From Actinidia chinensis (taxonomy: Eukaryota > Streptophyta > Magnoliopsida > Ericales > Actinidiaceae): a stretch of DNA of 10,000 bases. The position numbers were made by a program, and so were the translations under genes. The stretch lies in contig CM018895.1 in the NCBI GenBank assembly GCA_009663005.1, forward strand, positions 1,276,286 to 1,286,285, given 5' to 3'. The stretch's first letter is position 1. Each line of letters opens with the position of its first letter. Below, in pieces: positions 7,501 to 10,000 of this stretch. A model generated the notes under the pieces. It was given only the letters and a program-made list of their open reading frames with translations, was not told the DNA's origin and did no database searches.

Positions 7501-8747
7501 TATTATCATCATATTCATTTCTTCTTGAGCTCTCTCTTCTTGTTTCTCATTTAGCAATTTCTCAAAATACACTCTCCATCTTTTCTTAACCTTATCATCT
7601 TTTACTAGTATCCTAGAGTCATAACTTTTTATACACTTAACCTGAATAAAGTCCCTTGTTTCTCTCTCTCATATTAGTGATTATAGATATTCTTCTCCCC
7701 GTCTCTACTATCTAACCTAGTATAAAAGACCTCATATTCTTTTCGTTTCACCTCTCCGACGACTTTCTTGGATTCCTTGCATGCTTGCTTATATTCCCTA
7801 AGATTGTCTTCATTCCTATCCCTATCCCTCTACCATTGTTTAAAACTTTCCTTCTTGGATTTTATTATGATTTGAATCTCATCATTCCACCACCATGTTT
7901 CTTTTGAAGGGGGACCTCTTCCCTTTAATACTCCAAAGACTTAATTCGGTGTTCGTCTAATCCGCTCTGCCATTGTATTCCACACGACGTCGATATCACT
8001 GTGCCTCAATTGCTATTTTCTCCTTAAACTCCTTAAACTTCTCACCTTAAGCTTCCACCATTTAGTCCGAGAGTTTCTAGGCTACTTCCTAATATTATGC
8101 CGTCCTATGATGCAAACATCTAAAACTAAAAATCTATGTTTTTACACTCTCTCTGGAAGAACCTTACAATCTTTACACCACATTGCATTCTGAAAATTCA
8201 TAAAATCAATAAATATTAACACTTCTAAAGCCAAAAATCGACAACCACAAACGAAAAAAATCCATGCGAACACATTAATTTGCTAACCGTTCTTGCAAAC
8301 CTACCAGTCCGACTGTCCGAAGCAAAAAAAAAACTAAAAGTGACAACGCATCACAATTAAAACCTAAAACACCTACATTTCGCTGTGCATGTGTGCGCAC
8401 AAATGAATGTGAACACGAACGAAGATGTTATTGTTATTACCTCGCCAGTATGAGCGAAACAGCCGACGATGTACTGTTCATCCATCCAGTACTGGAGATC
8501 GCCGATCCAGAGCGTGCGGACCTCGTCGGCGCTGGCGGGCTGAGCCGCCTGGTACTGTGGCTGCGCCGCCGTCTGAGGCGGTGGTTGCTGCTGGTAATAC
8601 AATGGCGGCTTGCGGCTGGTACTGGAATAGTTGCTGCTGTTGCGGTTGATTTGGCATCGTCCATGGCTGTTGCTGTTGGTACTGGAAATGGCTCTGCTGG
8701 TGGTCGGCGCTCGGTGGCGGGACCATGCTTGTCGCTGGTTGCATCAT
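1458..8747 (-). CDS. RBP45: RBP45/RBP47-type three-RRM RNA-binding protein, whole spliced gene (exon 1 frameshifted as written)
   Basis: The coding segments are 8747-8441, 5397-4944, 2845-2790, 2697-2564, 2467-2371, 2268-2104 and, tentatively, 1508-1458. Seen in the sequence: a Q/P-rich N-terminus (about residues 1-75); RRM1 with RNP2 LWIGDL and RNP1 EGYGFIEF (about 78-155); RRM2 with IFVGDL and KGYGFVKF (about 170-245); RRM3 with IFVGGL and KGCGFVQF (about 273-343); then a Tyr/Gly/Gln-rich tail ending in seven Gln. Total is about 420 aa, the usual family size. Family knowledge: RBP45/RBP47 proteins are nuclear, bind U-rich and poly(A) RNA, are related to UBP1 and yeast Nam8, and some relocate to stress granules. 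Phases agree at every internal junction. Oddities: a one-base frameshift in exon 1 and an uncertain C-terminal exon. The family call is very secure; the choice of RBP45 over RBP47 rests on the motifs SNKQAQ and the GYYGYAQGY tail. Confidence 0.9.
1509..2103 (-). other. RBP45: RBP45 last intron (tentative); otherwise no gene seen
   Basis: It starts with the strong donor GTAAGATG at 2103. The end at 1509 is inferred. The stretch is AT-rich and has an alternative acceptor at 2003 and an alternative AATAAA at 1954-1949. It may thus hold the 3' UTR of a shorter transcript form. Confidence 0.4.
2104..2121 (-). repeat. (CAG)6 coding microsatellite, poly-Gln
   Basis: Six pure CAG codons form the end of exon 6 directly before the donor site. 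CAA and CCC codons lie just upstream. The pure tract is prone to length change. Confidence 0.85.
2104..2268 (-). CDS. RBP45: RBP45 exon 6: Tyr/Gly/Gln-rich C-terminal tail
   Basis: The 55 codons read AQVYPNQWNSGYYGYAQGYE, TYGYAAAAQDPNLYYGSYPG and YGNYQQPP followed by seven Gln. This low-complexity tail is typical of the family and of proteins that join stress granules. The acceptor is TTTGTTTAG|GCTCAA. A strong donor, CAG|GTAAGA, follows the poly-Gln, so at least one more exon is expected. If the intron is retained, the frame runs another 30-odd codons to a stop near 2005. Confidence 0.92.
2371..2467 (-). CDS. RBP45: RBP45 exon 5: end of RRM3
   Basis: It encodes QCAEEALRMLNGNQLGG, TKIRLSWGRSPSNKQ. 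The IRLSWGRSPSNKQ end of RRM3 is nearly invariant in RBP45/47 proteins. The acceptor GATGACAG completes the split Arg codon, and the donor is AAACAG|GTGCAC. Confidence 0.94.
2564..2697 (-). CDS. RBP45: RBP45 exon 4: first two thirds of RRM3
   Basis: It encodes IFVGGLNNGVLDEQLRQIF, SPYGQLVHVKIPSGGKG and CGFVQFAE, then splits an Arg codon (AG|A) at the donor AAAG|GTAAGC. RNP2 is IFVGGL and RNP1 is KGCGFVQF. Family members usually read IPAGKRCGFVQF, so IPSGGKGCGFVQF carries one additional residue and loses the Arg before Cys. The acceptor is CATTGCCAG. Flanking introns are 92 and 96 bp. Confidence 0.93.
2790..2845 (-). CDS. RBP45: RBP45 exon 3: linker between RRM2 and RRM3
   Basis: The 56-bp exon encodes (A)SYQNSQGTLNEDDPNNTT, the conserved linker before RRM3 in this family. 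The acceptor CATTTGCAG and the donor ACT|GTGCGT fit, and 454 + 56 bases restores phase 0 before IFVGGL. Confidence 0.92.
2907..2927 (-). CDS. RBP45: Possible 21-nt microexon of RBP45
   Basis: The minus strand reads TTTATCCATAG|, then 21 nt ending ATACAG|, then GTAAAC. Both borders are good splice sites. The 21 nt keep the frame between exons 2 and 3 and would add VHLHCYT between KKN and ASYQN. From memory of the family, several extra residues (of the QQYQK kind) usually sit between NKK and ASYQN, so a small exon here would make sense, although this peptide is not a clear match. The following intron would be only 61 bp, near the lower limit for plants. It may be optional or cryptic. Confidence 0.35.
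4169..4176. repeat. Target site duplication, left copy (CTTGACAC)
   Basis: This octamer directly abuts the left end of the hAT-type element and is identical to the copy at 4540-4547. Confidence 0.82.
4177..4539. mobile_element. hAT-type non-autonomous (MITE-like) DNA transposon, 363 bp
   Basis: The left end begins CAAGGATCAAAATTTCG and the reverse complement of the right end begins CAAGGAACAAAATTTCC, an imperfect terminal inverted repeat of about 17 bp. The element is flanked on both sides by the identical octamer CTTGACAC (4169-4176 and 4540-4547). An 8-bp duplication fits hAT elements, and the octamer also fits their nTnnnnAn target preference. Both subterminal regions are rich in GTTTCG/CGAAAC copies, as expected of transposase-binding repeats. 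There is no coding capacity. The element lies in intron 2 and does not touch an exon. Confidence 0.85.
4540..4547. repeat. Target site duplication, right copy (CTTGACAC)
   Basis: This octamer directly abuts the right end of the hAT-type element. The perfect match with the left copy suggests a fairly young insertion. Confidence 0.82.
4944..5397 (-). CDS. RBP45: RBP45 exon 2: end of RRM1 and complete RRM2
   Basis: This 454-bp exon is open throughout and carries 151 codons plus one base. It contains VVSAKVIRNKQTSQSEGYGFIEF (RNP1 of RRM1), LNWASFGAGEKR at the end of RRM1, then TPDFTIFVGDLASDVTDY (RNP2 of RRM2), DRLTGRTKGYGFVKF (RNP1) and MRPMRIGPAANKKNV. These are hallmark sequences of the RBP45/47 family. 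The acceptor is ATTGCAG|GTGG and the donor GTGG|GTAAGT (phase 1). The aromatic RNP residues that stack on RNA bases (YGF) are retained in both RRMs. Confidence 0.95.
6361..6573 (-). pseudogene. LINE reverse transcriptase C-terminal fragment
   Basis: A 70-codon open stretch carries FRYLGSIFSKDGE, AWLKWKATSEVLCDRRV, KFYSTAIRLAILHETECWAIKK. This set, in this order, is typical of the RT thumb/C-terminal region of plant RTE-type LINEs. It ends in a stop just after the ECWAIKK block, where intact elements read on into the 3' portion. That 3' portion is still visible downstream in other frames (MSVTEVRILRWMCG near 6330). Confidence 0.88.
6760..6771 (-). other. RT catalytic FADD motif of the LINE remnant
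   Basis: The minus strand reads TTC GCC GAT GAT within LFADDIVLVDDT. This is the catalytic Y/F-A-D-D box of reverse transcriptases, preserved although the frame is broken both upstream and downstream. Confidence 0.85.
7027..7221 (-). pseudogene. LINE reverse transcriptase fragment, N-terminal fingers/palm block
   Basis: A 64-codon open stretch reads MSHTMKLWE, then KKQFSFILGRS, LLRRLVEKYR and KKDLHMVFIDL. These are the early conserved RT blocks of RTE-type elements: the SHTMKLWE motif, the (F)GF-PGRS block and the FIDL block, whose Asp is one of the metal-binding residues. The next codon is a stop, so the chain ends where the family continues into a KAYD-type motif. The sequence has drifted, for example FSFILGRS where FGFMPGRS is usual. 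Confidence 0.85.
8441..8747 (-). CDS. RBP45: RBP45 exon 1: Q/P-rich N-terminus and start of RRM1, with a one-base frameshift
   Basis: The start is the tandem ATG ATG at 8747-8742, giving MMQPATSMVPPPS, the typical N-terminus of this family. The first frame runs for 48 codons (QPWTMPNQPQQQQ and so on) to a GCC at 8604. The family pattern then continues one base out of frame as YYQQQPPPQ, followed by ADEVRTLWIGDLQYWMDE and CFAHTGE. Removing one T of the pair at 8602-8601 (minus-strand reading) turns ATTGTAT into ATGTAT and restores 102 codons through the donor GAG|GTAATA at 8440. As written, the first frame instead continues in an unrelated Arg-rich reading. The rest of the gene is intact, so a base-call or assembly error, or a recent mutation, is likelier than old decay. 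Confidence 0.85.
8600..8604 (-). other. RBP45: Apparent 1-nt insertion (frameshift) in exon 1
   Basis: On the minus strand GCC ATT GTA TTA CC reads A-I-V-L. The family-like reading GCC ATG TAT TAC CAG (A-M-Y-Y-Q) needs only one T removed. Everything upstream matches the N-terminus in one frame, and everything downstream matches RRM1 in the next. The reading frame therefore shifts exactly here, and no GT..AG pair nearby would remove one base. Confidence 0.8.
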
Positions 8748-8800
8748 TGTTAAGAACCTGTATTTGGAGAGAGAGAGAGAGGTTCGTGTGGGAAAATCGT
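8748..8800 (-). promoter_or_regulatory. RBP45: CT-rich 5' leader of RBP45
   Basis: Directly upstream of the start codon the minus strand reads CCTCTCTCTCTCTCTCC, then AAATACAGGTTCTTAACA and ATGATG. Pyrimidine-rich leaders of this sort are typical of plant 5' UTRs. The A at -3 favours initiation at the first ATG. The transcription start itself cannot be fixed from sequence. Confidence 0.5.
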
Positions 8801-8812
8801 AACCCCAGAACG

Positions 8813-8823
8813 AAGATATATGG
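8813..8823 (-). promoter_or_regulatory. Possible TATA-like element of RBP45
   Basis: The minus strand reads CCATATATCTTC about 70 nt upstream of the ATG. That would put the transcription start about 40 nt before the ATG, inside or next to the CT-rich leader. It is not a consensus TATAAA and could be incidental. Confidence 0.25.
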
Positions 8824-9009
8824 AATATGGATGAGAGGAGTACCGTGGTGTCTCCTTAAACAAAACCAACTAAGCTGAAGACTTGTTTCGGGTTTTTTAA
8901 CGAATAAAACAGTTTTAAATCAAATTTATTAGATTCAAGTACTTTAAGAATTATTTATGAAATTTATATTTTTTAAAAAAATTATAGGATCAAAATATAA
9001 TTTTTTATA

Positions 9010-9136
9010 AAATCGTGGGTTGAAAATACCATTTTAAAATAAATTTACTTAATTTTAATATTTCTATCCACTTTCAAAAGAAATCGTGTTTTTCATTCAC
9101 GATTTTATGAAAAATCGTATTTTTTTCTCACGATTT
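9010..9136. repeat. Cluster of AAATCGTG / CACGATTT inverted motifs
   Basis: AAATCGTG occurs at 9010-9017 and 9081-9088, and its complement CACGATTT at 9098-9105 and 9129-9136. A partial copy (AAAATCGTA) lies at 9111-9119. The pair at 9081-9088 and 9098-9105 forms a perfect 8-bp stem with a 9-nt loop. The surroundings are very AT-rich. This could be a decayed inverted-repeat element or clustered binding sites in the gene's 5' flank. Confidence 0.6.
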
Positions 9137-9139
9137 AAA

Positions 9140-10000
9140 AAAATGCATTAATATAATGAATAAATTTTAAAGTGGTTTAATTTGATAAACTGATTAGAAA
9201 AAACTAAATATTAGGTAAATTACACTCACCTCCTCTGAAATTTCCTGCTAATGCACTGGTACCCTTGACCCATCAGAAATTACATGCCTCTCAAAGTTTT
9301 TTAGTTGTTCCCTCCGTTAGCTTGGTTAACTAGCAGAATACACTGAAGTCAGAAGTTAATTGTTTTTGAGATGACTATTTTACCCAAAAATCAATCTTTG
9401 TTTACCATATTCACTTTCCTTTTTTTGTAATGTCTCTACCTACTAAACTCTAAAACCACTAATAGCAAACCACCAATAAATCCAACTCTTTCTCACACAA
9501 ACACACAAATAGAGGAGGCCTCTTTACTTATCACACACCGACGTGCAAATCCATGTACAAGTACGGCTGTCGCAAGCCCCGTTATTGAAAAATGGTCCAA
9601 CTATCTTGTAACTCTAAAAGTCACTTCTTGATAGGTGTTACGTAAAAAGATATTCAATTATATAGTATTAAGTCGTGAACTCATACATCCCGATAGCATT
9701 TATCTATACTCTATCACTCAGATCTAAAAGACATATTAACTTTTAAGTTTAAATACCCGAATAACTTACCCTTTAAAAAGATTTGAACTGTATTTAATGG
9801 TCAAAACTCACTCGAGTTAATAGCTGGTTTGATAATTTTCAGGTATTCTCTTTACATTTATTGTTAATTATTTCCCATGTACGGAGTAAATTATAAAACC
9901 TTTCATGGCTATATTTGTCATCTCATTGTTGAAATATCTTCATCAACCCCTCATATGCACCTAGTCCCCAACATAGATGGCACTTTCTTCCGGGCTCTGA
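9140..10000. other. 5' intergenic region, repeat-like, no gene seen
   Basis: The stretch at about 9213-9400 (GGTAAATTACACTCACCTCC, then CCCTCCGTTAGC and GACTATTTTACCC) resembles words often seen in dispersed plant repeats, but no matching inverted end lies in the window. The remainder has many stops in every frame and no RNA gene that I can support. Confidence 0.4.

Larger units (their letters stand above)
5943..8220 (-). mobile_element. RTE-type LINE remnant (5'-truncated, degenerate), sense to the host gene
   Basis: Read on the minus strand in several broken frames, the region follows the order of a plant RTE-like non-LTR retrotransposon. It begins with the end of the endonuclease region (CKDCKVLP near 8180, LVLDVCI near 8120) and the linker KWWKLK (near 8060) and TWWWNDEIQ (near 7890). 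It continues with RETRDFIQVKCIK (near 7650), the reverse transcriptase core (MSHTMKLWE, KKDLHMVFIDL, ALSPYLFALIMDGL, LFADDIVLVDDT), and the C-terminal part with FRYLGSIFSKDGE, VLCDRR and TECWAIKK (6573-6361). The tail block (VRILRWMCG, EDKLREN) ends at DP-NQLGPRIG near 5980 and a TTG-rich 3' end. Stops and frameshifts are scattered throughout and most of the endonuclease is missing, so the copy cannot be functional. Both borders are approximate. Confidence 0.88.
5398..8440 (-). other. RBP45: RBP45 intron 1 (3043 bp), hosting a LINE remnant
   Basis: The donor is GAG|GTAATA and the acceptor TCATTGCAG|GTGGTC. It interrupts RRM1 between TGE and VVSAKV in phase 0. About three quarters of it is the RTE-type LINE fragment (about 5943-8220). 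The remainder, 5398-5942 and 8221-8440, is AT-rich and shows no exon, RNA gene or repeat that I can support. Confidence 0.9.

Noticed and set aside
5943..8260. Target site duplication of the LINE
   Set aside because: AAATCAACAAC near 5940 and AAATCGACAACC near 8236 look alike, but the match is imperfect and the borders are uncertain, so I do not call a duplication.
8437..8664. A minus-strand frame starting at an ATG inside exon 1 (Arg/Ser-rich)
   Set aside because: It is a third-frame reading of exon 1 with no similarity to the family and no splice continuity into exon 2.
8393..8878. A 161-codon plus-strand open frame opposite exon 1
   Set aside because: It is the antisense shadow of the GC-rich exon 1; its Arg/Leu/Val-rich translation has no family features, whereas the minus strand encodes clear RRM1 motifs.
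8880..8900. Telo-box-like AAAAACCCGAAAC in the 5' flank
   Set aside because: It differs from the AAACCCTAA consensus and is a single copy, too weak to call a regulatory site.
1..10000. CRISPR arrays, tRNA or rRNA genes, bacterial-type operons
   Set aside because: No regularly spaced direct repeats, no cloverleaf with a recognisable T-arm, and no rRNA-like stretches were seen; the gene structure is eukaryotic.

Overview
This is nuclear DNA from a flowering plant, most likely a dicot. The window is AT-rich, its introns have GT..AG borders with U-rich tracts, it contains CT/GA microsatellites and plant-type transposon remnants, and its one clear gene belongs to a plant-specific family. There are no bacterial features such as operons, Shine-Dalgarno sites or CRISPR arrays.

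The main gene lies on the minus strand and fills most of the window (about 8747 down to 1458). It encodes a three-RRM, glutamine-rich RNA-binding protein of the RBP45/RBP47 (UBP1-related, poly(A)-binding) family. I could place its exons at base resolution: exon 1 (8441-8747, Q/P-rich N-terminus and first part of RRM1), exon 2 (4944-5397, rest of RRM1 and all of RRM2), exon 3 (2790-2845, linker), exons 4 and 5 (2564-2697 and 2371-2467, RRM3) and exon 6 (2104-2268, Tyr/Gly/Gln-rich tail). A short terminal coding exon is inferred at 1458-1508, with a poly(A) signal at 1283-1288. All internal splice phases agree, giving about 420 residues if exon 1 is read with one base fewer than is present. Exon 1 as written carries a single-base frameshift at 8601-8602, which is either a sequence error or a disabling mutation.

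The two long introns each hold a transposon remnant. Intron 1 (3.0 kb) contains a 5'-truncated, heavily mutated RTE-type LINE (about 5943-8220) in the same orientation as the gene, with a recognisable reverse transcriptase including an FADD motif. Intron 2 (2.1 kb) contains a 363-bp hAT-type non-autonomous element (4177-4539) with clear terminal inverted repeats and a perfect 8-bp target duplication. It may also contain a 21-nt microexon (2907-2927).

The left end (1-1280), downstream of the gene, is mostly intergenic. It holds two GA/CT microsatellites in opposite orientation, a tract of degenerate AACCC repeats, and two short exon-like blocks on the minus strand that could be remnants of an unrecognised gene. 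The right end (8748-10000) is the 5' flank: a CT-rich leader, a possible TATA element, an AT-rich block with repeated AAATCGTG inverted motifs, and repeat-like intergenic DNA with no supportable gene.
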